64,000 nt of DNA from Halorubrum cibi (GTDB lineage Archaea; Halobacteriota; Halobacteria; Halobacteriales; Haloferacaceae): NCBI RefSeq assembly GCF_900182635.1, contig NZ_FXTD01000008.1:1-64000 (forward strand), given 5' to 3'. The notes beneath the pieces were generated by a model. That model was not told the DNA's origin. It saw only the letters and a list, made by a program, of their open reading frames with translations, and ran no database searches. The first letter of the stretch is position 1. Each line of letters begins with the position of its first letter. This document shows, one piece after another, positions 1 through 9,649 of the stretch. The position numbers and the translations under genes were made by a program.

Positions 1-2
1 TC

Positions 3-86
3 CACCCTCGCGCGTGGTACCGCGAGTTCCGCGAGCTCGTGTTGACCGCCGTAGTCTACAACCTCGAACAGGCTCTCAAACAGTGA
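3..86 (+). CDS. Transposase C-terminus (partial)
   Basis: The reading frame enters from the left edge and ends in TGA at 84-86. It encodes 27 residues ending in VVYNLEQALKQ, preceded by HPRAWYREFRELV. This looks like the C-terminus of the IS5/IS4-type DDE transposases common in haloarchaea, though that family call is from memory. The catalytic part lies outside the window, so it cannot be told whether the element is intact. No terminal inverted repeat or target duplication can be paired, because the left end is missing. Confidence 0.6.
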   Translation, partial: HPRAWYREFRELVLTAVVYNLEQALKQ

Positions 87-156
87 TCCCCACGCCGTCA
101 TCGGATTCAACAAAGCAGACGAAACATTTATAATCCTACATCTGGCGCCTGATGGC

Positions 157-882
157 ATGGGAGAAGCTCTCAATAGATCATCAACTACGATCCCTCGGAC
201 GTCGCAACTCGCGCTCCGCATCTGGCATCCGGACTGTTGGACGCTACAGACGACCGCGGCCGTCGACGCCGGACTCATCGCACACGGGGTCTACGAGTAC
301 GACGACATCGTGAGTGCGCGACTGACGGCTCATGCAGACACCACCGATCGGATCGACGACCTCGTAGCAGAGATCAAGGCGTCACCGTTGACCGAACGAG
401 CCAAAGTGATCAACGAGTATTTCAATCCCGGATTACAGACGAATCCGGCCGGAAACGCCACACAGGAGCTCCTCGTCGAATACGAGCCGGAAAATAGCAT
501 CCACGACGCCTTCGTCTCGCGTGGCTTCGTTCCCGAAGAGGAGATCCGGATGAACGACGGCTTTGAGTACTGGACCGTCATCGTCCGTGCGTCCCGGAAC
601 ATGATCCAGGAGCGGTTGGACGAGATCCGCCAAGAGATGGACGCCGAGATCCGGATTGAAGGAATGAAATCGGCACAGACGACTACCGCTCAGCGCCAAC
701 AAAACGATCAGCTGTCGGAACGACAGCGGGAGATCTTCGAGCTCGCACAGCAGGAGGGGTACTACATGTGGCCCCGCGAGACGTCCGCCACCGATCTTGC
801 GGACGAGGTCGACATCTCGAAGACGACCTTCCTCGAACACCTCCGTAAGGCGGAGGCCAAAATTCTCGGCAAGATGGACTAG
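157..882 (+). CDS. HTH-10 (Bat-type) transcriptional regulator
   Basis: This is a 241-residue protein with a C-terminal helix-turn-helix at about residues 186-241. The sequence LSERQREIFELAQQEGYY, then SATDLADEVDISKTTFLEHL, is the usual HTH_10 signature of haloarchaeal bacterio-opsin-activator-like regulators. The N-terminal 180 residues resemble the small Bat-associated sensing domain but show no ligand motif I can name. A TATA element (tttataat, about 127-134) lies some 25 bases before the ATG, so the mRNA is probably leaderless. The gene is visibly poorer in GC than threonine synthase next to it and adjoins a transposase end, which suggests recent arrival. Its targets are unknown. Confidence 0.8.
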   Translation: MGEALNRSSTTIPRTSQLALRIWHPDCWTLQTTAAVDAGLIAHGVYEYDDIVSARLTAHADTTDRIDDLVAEIKASPLTERAKVINEYFNPGLQTNPAGNATQELLVEYEPENSIHDAFVSRGFVPEEEIRMNDGFEYWTVIVRASRNMIQERLDEIRQEMDAEIRIEGMKSAQTTTAQRQQNDQLSERQREIFELAQQEGYYMWPRETSATDLADEVDISKTTFLEHLRKAEAKILGKMD

Positions 883-951
883 ATATCGCTACCGATCGGT
901 GCCGTCCATGAGAGGCGGTGGATTCTCTTCGTTCCCGCCCGACCGCGGTGT

Positions 952-2181
952 ATGGACCACGTCGAAACGTTGGAGTGTACCCTCTGTGGTGCGGAGTACG
1001 ACCCCGACCAGGTGATCTACACGTGTCCGAACCATTCCGGCGTGAAGGGCATCCTCGAGGTCACGTACGATTACGACGCCGTCGTCGACCGGTTCGACGA
1101 ACCCCTCGACGGGGACATCCGCTCGCAGTGGAAGTACCGGGCGTTCCTCCCCGTCGCCGACGACGTCGAGCCCGTGACCCTCGGCGAGGGGGGGACTCCC
1201 CTCCTCGAGACGCCCCGACTCGGGACGGAGCTCGGCGTCGACCTCCGCGTGAAGGACGACGGCCGGAACCCGACGGGCGTGTTGAAGGACCGGGCCACCT
1301 CGGTCTCGGTGACGAAGGCGGGGGAGTTCGGACGGGAGGTCGTCACCTGCGCCTCGACCGGGAACGCGGCGGCGTCGCTCGCTGGCTTCGCCGCCCGGGG
1401 CGGACTCGACTGTCGACTCTTCGTCCCCGGCGACGCGCCGGAGGGGAAGCTGGCACAGCCGCTCGTCTACGGCGCGGACGTGCTCGGGGTCCGTGGGAGC
1501 TACGACGAGGCGTACGACCTCAGCATGGAGGTCACAGAGCGCTTCGGCTGGTACAACCGCAACGCCGCCGTCAACCCCTTCCAGGTTGAGGGGAAACGGA
1601 CCGTCGGCCACGAACTGGCCGAGCAGACGCGCGGTGACGTCCCCGACTGGCTCGTCTTCTCCATGGGCGACGGCTGTACGATCGCCGGCGGGTGGAAGGG
1701 ATTCCGCGAGTTTGCCGATCTCGACCTCGTCGAGGGGACGCCGCGGATGCTCGGCGTTCAGGCCGAGGGCGCGAGCGCGATCCACGACGCCTTCCACGGT
1801 CACGACGACATCGACGAGGTCGCCGAAACCGTCGCGGACAGCATCTCCGTCGGTCGTCCGCGGAACACGCTCAAGGCCTGTAGGGCGCTCGAGGAGAGCG
1901 GCGGCGAGTCGGTCCTCGTGAGCGACGAGGAGGTCCTCGCCGCCGAGTCGCTGCTGGGACGGACCGAGGGGATCTACGCCGAACCCGCAGGGGCCACCCC
2001 GGTCGCCGGCCTCCGCAAGGCCCGCGAGGCGGGGATCGTTGACGAGGGCGACTCGGTCGTCGTCGTCGTCACCGGAAACGGGCTGAAGGACACCGAGAGC
2101 GCGATGCGGGCCGGCGGCGAGGTCGACGCGATCGCCCCGGAGATCGACGACGTGGTCGACCGGTATCCCGACGAGGCGTGA
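952..2181 (+). CDS. thrC: Threonine synthase
   Basis: This 409-residue PLP enzyme converts O-phosphohomoserine to threonine, the last step of threonine synthesis. Its N-terminus has a small Cys cluster (C9, C12, C25) typical of archaeal threonine synthases. The PLP lysine is K112 in NPTGVLKDRATS; the common form is NPTGSFKDR, so V-L here is a mild variant. CASTGNAAASLAGFAAR and the C-terminal VVVTGNGLKD form the phosphate-binding loops. The length is normal for the family. It stands alone, convergent with the amidohydrolase gene 18 bases downstream. Paralogous cysteate synthase or other fold-II enzymes are possible, but the zinc-like N-terminus and full-length match favour ThrC. Confidence 0.9.
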   Translation: MDHVETLECTLCGAEYDPDQVIYTCPNHSGVKGILEVTYDYDAVVDRFDEPLDGDIRSQWKYRAFLPVADDVEPVTLGEGGTPLLETPRLGTELGVDLRVKDDGRNPTGVLKDRATSVSVTKAGEFGREVVTCASTGNAAASLAGFAARGGLDCRLFVPGDAPEGKLAQPLVYGADVLGVRGSYDEAYDLSMEVTERFGWYNRNAAVNPFQVEGKRTVGHELAEQTRGDVPDWLVFSMGDGCTIAGGWKGFREFADLDLVEGTPRMLGVQAEGASAIHDAFHGHDDIDEVAETVADSISVGRPRNTLKACRALEESGGESVLVSDEEVLAAESLLGRTEGIYAEPAGATPVAGLRKAREAGIVDEGDSVVVVVTGNGLKDTESAMRAGGEVDAIAPEIDDVVDRYPDEA

Positions 2182-2199
2182 CCCGAACGGGATCCCGAA

Positions 2200-3819
2200 T
2201 CACCGGTCCGAGAAGTCCGGACGACGCGGGTCGTCCCACTCCTTGACCGAGCGGAGCACCCGCCCCGGGCGGTTTCCGGTCGGATCGCCGTCCTCGACGA
2301 CGAACTCGCCGCCGACCACGACGTGTTCGACCCCGTCCGATAGCCGCATCGGGTCGTTGAACGTCGCATTCGCCCGGACTCGATCCGAGTCGAAAACGAC
2401 CAGGTCGGCGACGTATCCCTCGAACACGCGACCACGGTCCGGGAGGCCGAGCACGTCGGCCGGGTGACCGGCCGCCTTGTATACCGCGTCCTCGAGCGGG
2501 AGCACCTCGCGGTCACGGACGTACCGCTCCAGCAGCCGAGGGTACGTTCCGACGGCCCGTGGGTGAGGCTTTCCGCCGAAGATCCCGTCGGTGCAGATCG
2601 TCCCGCGGAGGTCGGAGAGGAACCGGTCGATGTCCTCGTCGTCCATCACGAAGTCCGCCATGGTGACGTCGAGGTCCTCCTCGACGAGGAGGTCGCAGAC
2701 CGCGTCGACCGGGTCCGCGTCGCGTTCGGCCGCGATCGACGCGACGGTCTCGCCCTCGGCTCGCCCGCTTCCGGTGTCGGTGATGAGGACGTTCTCCCAC
2801 GAGCCGGCGGCCTTCGCGAGGTTCTCCCAGTCGCCGTCACCGGATTCGATGTCACGTCGGATCCGGTCGCGGGCGTCGGGATCGGTCAGTCGCTCGCGGA
2901 TCTCGTCCGTCTCGCCCGTTCGCGCCCACGGCGGGAGGAGCGCCGTCAGCATCGTGCTCCCCGCCGTCCACGGGTACTGGTCGAACGTCACCCGGACGCC
3001 GCGCTCGTTCGCGGCGTCGAAGACCCCGAGGATCTCTTCCGAGGCTCCCCAGTTATCCTCGCCGGCGACCTTCAGGTGGGAGACATGCGGCTGACAGCCG
3101 GCGGACTCACAGAGCCGGACGAACCTGTCGATGGAATCGACCACCGCGTCGCTCTCGTTCCAGACGTGCGAGACCATGAACGAGTCGCGGGTCGCCAGGC
3201 GTTCGCCCAGCGTCTCGAGCTCCTCGTCGCTCCCGTACGAACTCGGCGGGTAGATCATTCCGGTCGAGAGCGCGAACGCGCCGTCGTCGATCGCGGTATC
3301 GAGCGCGTCCGAGACCCGCTCGAGCTCGACGAGCTCGAGCGGTCGGTCCTCGAATCCCGCGGCCAACGACCGCAGGTTCCCGTGCGGGGCGTAGTACGCG
3401 CAGTTCACCGCCGGCTCCACTTCCTCGAGCGCGTCGAGGAATCCGTCCGTCGTCTGCCATCCCCACGATTCGTGGATCCCGAGGAGCGTTTGGACGCGGC
3501 GAGCCCACTCCTCGCGTCTCCCCTCGGGGACGGGTGCGACGCTAACGCCGTCCTGTCCTAACACCTCCAATGTCACGCCCTGCGTCACCTTCTCGACCGC
3601 CTCGGGCCGATCCAACAGGCGAAGCTCGGAGTGTGCGTGCATGTCGACGAAGCCGGGAGCGAGTGCGGCCCCGTCGACGTCGATCACGCGCTCGGCTCCG
3701 ATCGGGTCGGCGGATACCTCGTCGATCCGTCCGTCGACGAGTCGAACGTTCGCCTCGATCGCCGGGGCGCCCGACCCGTCGTATACGGTCGCTCCGCTGA
3801 ACTCGACGTCCTCGGTCAT
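2200..3819 (-). CDS. N-acyl-D-amino-acid deacylase-type amidohydrolase (copy 1)
   Basis: This is a 539-residue amidohydrolase of the D-aminoacylase subfamily, expected to remove N-acyl groups from D-amino acids in the cytoplasm. The metal motif H61-A-H63 is in GFVDMHAHSE. HVSHLKVAG and the late TDGIFGGKPHPRAVGTYPR block are present and typical. Where characterised D-aminoacylases carry a metal-binding cysteine in GNCG, this protein has GQDG (LGQDGVSVAP). The paralogue at 5275-6870 shares the change. Activity is therefore uncertain: it may belong to a subgroup using Asp, or act on another cyclic or acylated amino acid. It is divergent from the M20 hydrolase at 3909, with 89 bases between start codons for the shared promoters. 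Confidence 0.8.
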   Translation of the reverse strand: MTEDVEFSGATVYDGSGAPAIEANVRLVDGRIDEVSADPIGAERVIDVDGAALAPGFVDMHAHSELRLLDRPEAVEKVTQGVTLEVLGQDGVSVAPVPEGRREEWARRVQTLLGIHESWGWQTTDGFLDALEEVEPAVNCAYYAPHGNLRSLAAGFEDRPLELVELERVSDALDTAIDDGAFALSTGMIYPPSSYGSDEELETLGERLATRDSFMVSHVWNESDAVVDSIDRFVRLCESAGCQPHVSHLKVAGEDNWGASEEILGVFDAANERGVRVTFDQYPWTAGSTMLTALLPPWARTGETDEIRERLTDPDARDRIRRDIESGDGDWENLAKAAGSWENVLITDTGSGRAEGETVASIAAERDADPVDAVCDLLVEEDLDVTMADFVMDDEDIDRFLSDLRGTICTDGIFGGKPHPRAVGTYPRLLERYVRDREVLPLEDAVYKAAGHPADVLGLPDRGRVFEGYVADLVVFDSDRVRANATFNDPMRLSDGVEHVVVGGEFVVEDGDPTGNRPGRVLRSVKEWDDPRRPDFSDR

Positions 3820-3908
3820 GGACGGGGAAACCCGCCCGTCACGCTAAACCGCACCCCCACACATGGGAGGCGGAGGAGTGAAAGCCGGGACGGCCGTTCC
3901 ATCGAACC

Positions 3909-5153
3909 ATGCCACGAACGATATCGGGCGAACGGTTCCGGGACCGGTTCGATCGCTTCAACGAGATCGGGGCGACGGAGCGGGGTGGCGTGAACAGGCC
4001 GACGCTCTCCGACGAGAACGCGCGGGCACGGGACACGCTGGTCGAGTGGTTCGAGGAGGCGGGCCTCGAGGTACGCGTCGACGAGATGGGGAACCTCTTC
4101 GGGCGGCGCGAGGGGAGAAATGACGACCTCCCGCCGGTGATGGTCGGATCGCACGTCGACAGCCAGTACAACGGCGGCCGGTACGACGGCGTCATCGGCG
4201 TGCTCGGTGGCCTCGAGATCGTCGAGACGCTGAACGACGCCGGCATCGAGACGGAACGGCCCATCGAGGTGGTCTCCTGGACCAACGAGGAGGGCGTCCG
4301 GTTCCAGCCGGACATGCTGGGAAGTGGGGTGTTCGCGGGGAAGTTCGACCTCGAGTTCGCGTACTCTCTCGAGGACAAGGAGGGGAACACCTTCGGCGAG
4401 GAGTTGGAGCGGATCGGCTACCGCGGCGAGGAACCGTGTGAACCTCGCGACCTCCACTGTTATCTCGAGCTCCACGTCGAACAGGGACCGAAGCTCGAGG
4501 ATCGCGACCTGGTCGTCGGCGTCGTCGAGGGCGTCTACGGGTTCGTCTGGTTCGACGCCGCGTTCACGGGCAGCGCGGACCACGCCGGACCGACGCCGAT
4601 GCACCTGCGGAACGACGCGCTGGTCGCGACTGGCGACGTGATCGAGTCGGTCCGGCGCATCGCCGGGACGGGCGGCGACGACCTCGTGGGGACGGTCGGA
4701 TCGCTCGACATCGACCCCAACTCGATCAACGTCATCCCGGAGCGTGTGGAGTTCACCGTCGACTTCCGGTCCTACGACGACGCGGTCGTCGATCGAGCGG
4801 CCGACCGGGTTCGCGAGGAGATCGACCACGCCGCCGCACGCGAGGGGATCGAGGCCGAACACGAAGTTATCATGCGGATCGAATCTCAGTCGTTCGACGA
4901 CGACGTGATCGAGGCGGTCGCCGACGCCGCCGCCGCGCTCGACGCCGACGCCACCCGACTCGTCAGCGGGGCGGGCCACGACGCGAGCTACCTCAACCGC
5001 GTCTGTCCGACCGGGATGGTGTTCGTCCCCAGCGTCGGCGGCGTCAGCCACACCGAGGACGAGTTCACCGAGTGGGAAGACGTCGTCACCGGCGTGAACG
5101 TCCTCCTGAACGCGGCCGTCGAGAAGGCGAACGAGCGACCCGACGGCGAGTGA
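3909..5153 (+). CDS. M20-family N-carbamoyl-L-amino-acid / allantoate-type amidohydrolase
   Basis: This 414-residue protein belongs to the Zn-dependent M20 group of N-carbamoyl-L-amino-acid hydrolases, allantoate amidohydrolases and beta-ureidopropionases. Metal ligands are visible as H82 in GSHVDSQYNGGRYDG with D93, the E127-E128 pair in SWTNEEGVRF, H in ELHVEQGP, and H381 in GGVSHTEDE. The length fits the family (about 410). It sits between two D-aminoacylase paralogues, 121 bases before the second, so a joint role in using N-blocked amino acids (carbamoyl, acyl or hydantoin-derived) is a reasonable inference. Which N-substituted substrate it cleaves cannot be read from sequence. No hydantoinase or racemase gene is in the window. 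Confidence 0.82.
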   Translation: MPRTISGERFRDRFDRFNEIGATERGGVNRPTLSDENARARDTLVEWFEEAGLEVRVDEMGNLFGRREGRNDDLPPVMVGSHVDSQYNGGRYDGVIGVLGGLEIVETLNDAGIETERPIEVVSWTNEEGVRFQPDMLGSGVFAGKFDLEFAYSLEDKEGNTFGEELERIGYRGEEPCEPRDLHCYLELHVEQGPKLEDRDLVVGVVEGVYGFVWFDAAFTGSADHAGPTPMHLRNDALVATGDVIESVRRIAGTGGDDLVGTVGSLDIDPNSINVIPERVEFTVDFRSYDDAVVDRAADRVREEIDHAAAREGIEAEHEVIMRIESQSFDDDVIEAVADAAAALDADATRLVSGAGHDASYLNRVCPTGMVFVPSVGGVSHTEDEFTEWEDVVTGVNVLLNAAVEKANERPDGE

Positions 5154-5274
5154 ACGCCGAAACGTCTCCCCGTCGCCGTCGGATCCTCGTCGCCGTCGGG
5201 TGAAGTGCCTCGCTTGCTCCGACCCGAGAATGGACGGGGGTGGGTTTTTCTAGGACGGAACGGGACCACCTCGC

Positions 5275-6870
5275 ATGACGGACCTGCTCATCGAGAACGC
5301 TCGGGTCGTCGACGGAACGGGCGCACCGTGGTTCCGCGGTGCCGTGACCGTCGAGGGCGGCCGGATCGAGTCGATACACCGCACGTCGTCCCCCGACGTC
5401 GATCCGGAGGCGACGCTCGATGCCGAGGGGAACGTGGTGTGTCCGGGATTCATCGATACGCACTCGCATTCGGATCTGGAGCTGTTCGAGGATCCCACGC
5501 TCGCGCCCAAGATCCGACAGGGGATCACCACCGAGATACTGGGGCAGGACGGCTTCTCCATGGCCCCGATGTACCGCGAGGGCGGTGCCGACCAGTGGGC
5601 GAAACAGCTCGGTGCGCTCGCCGGCGACGTCGATGTCGAGTGGACCTGGGGAAGCGTCGCCGACTACCTCGACGCCGTCGAGGAGAACGGCGCTGCGCCC
5701 AACGTGGCGCTCCTCGTGGGACACGGGGCCGTTCGGTTCGACGTGCTCGGCATGGCCGACCGCGCCCCCAGCGACGACGAGCTCGACGAGATGGGTGACC
5801 TGGTCACCGAGGCGTTGGAGGACGGGGCGGTCGGCTTCTCGACGGGGCTGATCTACACGCCGTGTACCTACGCGGACACACGCGAGATACGGGAGCTGGC
5901 CGCCCGTCTCGGGCCGTACGGGCGGCCGTTCGTCGCACATATCCGGAGTGAGGGACGATGGATCTGGGAAGCGCTCGACGAGTTCGTCGACATCGGTGCT
6001 GAGGAGGACGTCCCGCTCCATCTCTCACACTTCAAGGTCGCGGGCCCGATGCAACACGGTAAGGTCGACCGCGCGACAGCGCTCGTCGAGGCCGCCCGCG
6101 AGCGAGGCGTCGACCTCACGGCCGAACAGTACCCCTATACGGCCGGTAGCACGATGCTCTCGGCCGTTCTCCCACCGTGGGTTCACGCGGAGGGGCCGGA
6201 TGGGACGCTCGAATTCTTGACCGACGAGACGGCCAGGGAACGCATCCGTCGCGACATTGAGGAGTGGCGCATCGACGGGTGGGAGAACATCGGTAAGCTC
6301 ACTGGGTGGGAGAACGTCGTCATCGCGAACGTCGAGACGGCGGCGAACGAACGCGTTGAGGGGATGAACGTGGCCGCGATCGCCGCGGAGCGCGACGTCG
6401 AGCCCGTTGACGCGGTTTGCGACCTCCTCCTCGAGGAGGACCTCGCCGTCAGCATGACGATCCACATGCTCGAGGAGTCGGACGTACAAGACATTCTCTC
6501 GTACGAGCGGGTCTGTGTCGGGTCCGACGGACTGTTCGGCGGCAAACCGCACCCTCGCGTCTACGGAACGTACCCGCGAATTCTGGGACACTACGTCCGC
6601 GAGCGGAACCTCCTGACCGTCGAGGAGGCGGTACGAAAGATGACGTCGCTGCCGGCGCGTGCGATGGGGCTCGACCGGAAGGGGATTCTCCGGTCGGGGA
6701 TGGACGCTGACCTGGTTGTGTTCGACCCGGTCACGGTGGAGAGCCGGGCGACGTTCGAGAACCCGCGACGGCATCCGAAAGGGATCGACCACGTGCTCGT
6801 GAATGGCGAGTTCGTGGTTCGGGACGTCGAAACCACCGGAAACCTGCCCGGACGGGCCGTCCGAAAATAG
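5275..6870 (+). CDS. N-acyl-D-amino-acid deacylase-type amidohydrolase (copy 2)
   Basis: This 531-residue paralogue of the gene at 2200-3819 has the same block order. FIDTHSHSD carries the HxH metal motif, followed by ITTEILGQDGFSMAP, HIRSE, HLSHFKVAGP and SDGLFGGKPHPRVYGTYPR. It too has GQDG where classical D-aminoacylases have GNCG with a metal cysteine. A T-rich element (tttttctag, 5245-5253) lies 26 bases before the ATG, giving a probable leaderless transcript separate from the upstream M20 gene. Two copies of opposite orientation around one M20 gene suggest duplication and divergence for different acyl or amino-acid substrates (inference). Confidence 0.8.
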   Translation: MTDLLIENARVVDGTGAPWFRGAVTVEGGRIESIHRTSSPDVDPEATLDAEGNVVCPGFIDTHSHSDLELFEDPTLAPKIRQGITTEILGQDGFSMAPMYREGGADQWAKQLGALAGDVDVEWTWGSVADYLDAVEENGAAPNVALLVGHGAVRFDVLGMADRAPSDDELDEMGDLVTEALEDGAVGFSTGLIYTPCTYADTREIRELAARLGPYGRPFVAHIRSEGRWIWEALDEFVDIGAEEDVPLHLSHFKVAGPMQHGKVDRATALVEAARERGVDLTAEQYPYTAGSTMLSAVLPPWVHAEGPDGTLEFLTDETARERIRRDIEEWRIDGWENIGKLTGWENVVIANVETAANERVEGMNVAAIAAERDVEPVDAVCDLLLEEDLAVSMTIHMLEESDVQDILSYERVCVGSDGLFGGKPHPRVYGTYPRILGHYVRERNLLTVEEAVRKMTSLPARAMGLDRKGILRSGMDADLVVFDPVTVESRATFENPRRHPKGIDHVLVNGEFVVRDVETTGNLPGRAVRK

Positions 6871-6933
6871 TCGGCGGGGGCGACGCCCGCGACGAACAAA
6901 GCCTTTACCGCGTGGCCCGCCTACCTCCGGCAA

Positions 6934-8331
6934 ATGGTGCTCGACGACCTCGGAACGTCCCTGCGGAGCAGCCTCGACACGCTCCAGGGGAAGACGCGTC
7001 TCGACGAGGACGACGTCGAGGAGATCGTCAAGGAGATCCAGCGGTCGCTGCTCTCCGCCGACGTCGACGTCTCCCTCGTCATGGAGCTGTCGGACTCGAT
7101 CGAGACGCGCGCGCTGGAGGAGGAGCCGCCCGGCGGCACGACCGCCCGCGACCACGTCCTCAAGATCGTCTACGAGGAGATGGTCGAACTCGTCGGCGAC
7201 TCCACGGCGCTGCCGCTGGAGCCGCAGACGATCCTCCTCGCGGGGCTTCAGGGCTCCGGGAAGACCACCTCCGCCGCCAAGATGGCGTGGTGGTTCTCGA
7301 CGAAGGGGCTCCGCCCGGCGGTGATCCAGACGGACACCTTCCGGCCCGGCGCGTACGATCAGGCGGAGCAGATGGCCGAGCGGGCCGAGGTCGACTTCTA
7401 CGGCGATCCCGACGGCGACGACCCGGTCGAGATCGCCCGCGAGGGGATGGAGGCGACCGCCGACGCCGACGTGCGCATCGTCGACACGGCGGGCCGACAC
7501 GCCCTCGAGGACGACCTCATCGCCGAGATCGAGGAGATCGAACGCGAGGTCGACCCCGACCGCTCGCTGCTCGTCCTCGACGCCGCCATCGGCCAGGGGG
7601 CCAAGGATCAGGCCCGCCAGTTCGAGGAGTCGATCGGGATCGACGGCGTCGTGATCACCAAGCTTGACGGGACCGCGAAGGGCGGCGGGGCGCTCACCGC
7701 CGTCAACGAGACGGGCTCGTCGATCGCCTTCCTCGGCTCGGGCGAGACGGTCCAGGACATCGAGCGGTTCGAGCCTTCCGGGTTCATCTCGCGGCTGCTC
7801 GGGATGGGCGACTTAAAGCAGCTCTCCGAGCGGGTCGAGCGCGCGATGCAGGAGACCCAGGAAGAGGACGACGACTGGGACCCGGAGGACATGCTGGAGG
7901 GGAGCTTCACCCTGAAGGACATGAAAAAGCAGATGGACGCGATGAACCGGATGGGGCCGCTGGATCAGGTGATGGACATGATCCCCGGGCTCGGCGGGGG
8001 GATGATGGACCAACTGCCCGACGACGCGATGGACGTGACCCAGGACCGGATGCGCAAGTTCGAGCGGATCATGGACTCGATGACCGACGAGGAACTCGAG
8101 AATCCCCGCGTCGTCGGTCAGGAGCGAACCCGGCGGATCGCCCGCGGCTCCGGAACCGACGAGGAGACGGTCCGTCAGCTGCTCGAACAGCACTCGATGA
8201 TGGAGCGGACCATCGAGCAGTTCCAGGGGATGGGCGAGGGCGACATGCAACGGATGATGAAGAAGATGGGCGGCGGCGGCGGTGGCGGCCTCGGCGACAT
8301 GATGGGCGGCGGCAAGGGACCGTTCGGGTAG
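6934..8331 (+). CDS. srp54: Signal recognition particle GTPase SRP54
   Basis: This 465-residue GTPase binds 7S RNA and signal sequences of nascent membrane and secreted proteins, targeting ribosomes to FtsY and SecYEG. The N domain spans about residues 1-95. The G domain follows with P-loop GLQGSGKT (104-111), [16 protein letters not shown] and [10 protein letters not shown]. The methionine-rich M domain has [13 protein letters not shown] and [10 protein letters not shown]. The tail ends in a glycine-rich stretch with [20 protein letters not shown] element (cctttacc, 6902-6909) precedes the ATG by about 28 bases. Its partner SRP19 is encoded far away at 34405-34683, as usual in archaea. No 7S RNA gene was found here. 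Confidence 0.96.
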   Translation: MVLDDLGTSLRSSLDTLQGKTRLDEDDVEEIVKEIQRSLLSADVDVSLVMELSDSIETRALEEEPPGGTTARDHVLKIVYEEMVELVGDSTALPLEPQTILLAGLQGSGKTTSAAKMAWWFSTKGLRPAVIQTDTFRPGAYDQAEQMAERAEVDFYGDPDGDDPVEIAREGMEATADADVRIVDTAGRHALEDDLIAEIEEIEREVDPDRSLLVLDAAIGQGAKDQARQFEESIGIDGVVITKLDGTAKGGGALTAVNETGSSIAFLGSGETVQDIERFEPSGFISRLLGMGDLKQLSERVERAMQETQEEDDDWDPEDMLEGSFTLKDMKKQMDAMNRMGPLDQVMDMIPGLGGGMMDQLPDDAMDVTQDRMRKFERIMDSMTDEELENPRVVGQERTRRIARGSGTDEETVRQLLEQHSMMERTIEQFQGMGEGDMQRMMKKMGGGGGGGLGDMMGGGKGPFG

Positions 8332-8422
8332 GCCCGAAGCGACTTCGGACCGGCGCGTTCCCCCGACCGCCAACTCTGCCGACTTCCGCTCTTTTAACCG
8401 TCCGACCGGACAAGGGCGGCCG

Positions 8423-9649
8423 ATGGACCTCCGGCGGCTCGCCGAGTACGACGTACTCCTGTTGACGGCGCTGCTGTGGTTTCTCGGCAAGTTCCTCCGG
8501 TACGCGTTCCCGCCGCTGTTCGAGCCCCTCCAGGCGAGCTACGGCGTGAGCAACGCCGCCGTCGGCACGGCGTACACCGGGTTCATGCTCGTGTACGCGC
8601 TGATGCAGTTCCCGAGCGGCGCGCTCGCCGACCGGGTCGGCGCGGTGCGGGTGATGGCCGTCGGTGCGGCCGTCGCGGGGGTCGGGGCGCTCGCGCTCGC
8701 CGTCGACGCCCCCTTCGTCGCGCTCGCGGCCGTGATGCTCGTCATCGGCGGCGGGACGGGCGCGCACAAGACGGTCGCGGTGCGGCTGCTCGCGCGCGTC
8801 TACCCGGCGCGGACGGGACGCGCGCTCGGCGCACACGACACGCTCGGCGCGCTCGGCGGGGTCGCAGCGCCCGCGGCGGTCGTCCTCTTCCTCTCGGCCC
8901 CGCCGGTTCTCGCGAGCGTGCTGGCGCGCCTGCCGGGTGCCGATTGGCGCGGGCTGTTCGTCGTCTCCGGGGTCGTCGTCCTCGCCGTGGCGGCCGCGTT
9001 CGCCCTCCGGGTCCCGGACCGACTCCCCGAGGACGCCGACCGGGGAGAGCCTCGCGAGGGGCCCGAACCGAGCGCGCGGGACTACCTCGTGTTGTTTCGC
9101 GACCGGCGGATGACGGCGTTCGTGCTCGTGACTATCGCCTCCTCGTTCGCGTACAACGGGGCCGTCGCCTTCTTCCCGCTGTACCTCTCTCAGGCCGCCG
9201 GCCTCTCCACGTCGACGGCGAGCCTCCTGTACTCGGTGCTGTTCGCGGTCACGTTCGTCCAGCTCGTCTCCGGCGACCTCTCCGACCGGCTCGGCCGCCT
9301 TCCGGTGATGACGATCGCGCTCGGGCTGGCGGCGGTCTCGCTCGTCGGCGTCGTCGTCCTCGTCGACGCCGGTCCGATCGTTCTCGGCGTGCTCGTCGCC
9401 GTCCTCGGGATCGGTTCGCACGGATATCGACCCGTCCGGGGGGCGTACCTGGTCGAGGAGCTCCCGGAGCGGCTCGCCGGCGGCGGGCTCGGGGTCGTCC
9501 GGACCCTGCTCATGGTCGCCGGGGCGCTCGCGCCGGGGATCGTCGGCGCGACCGCGGACGTCGCGGGATTTCGACCCGCGTTCGCGCTGCTCGCGGGAGC
9601 CGTCGCGTTGGCCGCGCTGGCGGCGGCGGGACTGTGGGCGACCGAGTGA
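8423..9649 (+). CDS. MFS transporter
   Basis: This 408-residue protein has about twelve hydrophobic helices in two halves, joined by a polar loop near residues 195-215 (EDADRGEPREGPEPSARD). The DRVGAVRVM and DRLGRLPVM loops after helices 2 and 8 are the MFS A-motif repeats (GxLaDRxGrrxxl form). It is a cytoplasmic-membrane secondary carrier, and the substrate cannot be inferred. A TATA element (cttttaac, 8391-8398) is 28 bases before the ATG, implying a monocistronic leaderless transcript. It follows srp54 by 91 bases, with no sign of functional linkage. Confidence 0.85.
   Translation: MDLRRLAEYDVLLLTALLWFLGKFLRYAFPPLFEPLQASYGVSNAAVGTAYTGFMLVYALMQFPSGALADRVGAVRVMAVGAAVAGVGALALAVDAPFVALAAVMLVIGGGTGAHKTVAVRLLARVYPARTGRALGAHDTLGALGGVAAPAAVVLFLSAPPVLASVLARLPGADWRGLFVVSGVVVLAVAAAFALRVPDRLPEDADRGEPREGPEPSARDYLVLFRDRRMTAFVLVTIASSFAYNGAVAFFPLYLSQAAGLSTSTASLLYSVLFAVTFVQLVSGDLSDRLGRLPVMTIALGLAAVSLVGVVVLVDAGPIVLGVLVAVLGIGSHGYRPVRGAYLVEELPERLAGGGLGVVRTLLMVAGALAPGIVGATADVAGFRPAFALLAGAVALAALAAAGLWATE

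Noticed and set aside
5245-5253. T5 run as a terminator of the M20 gene
   Set aside because: It sits exactly 26 bases before the next start codon, as a TATA element would; I treat it as the promoter of the amidohydrolase at 5275. The same reasoning was used for the T-runs at 36716 and 58529.
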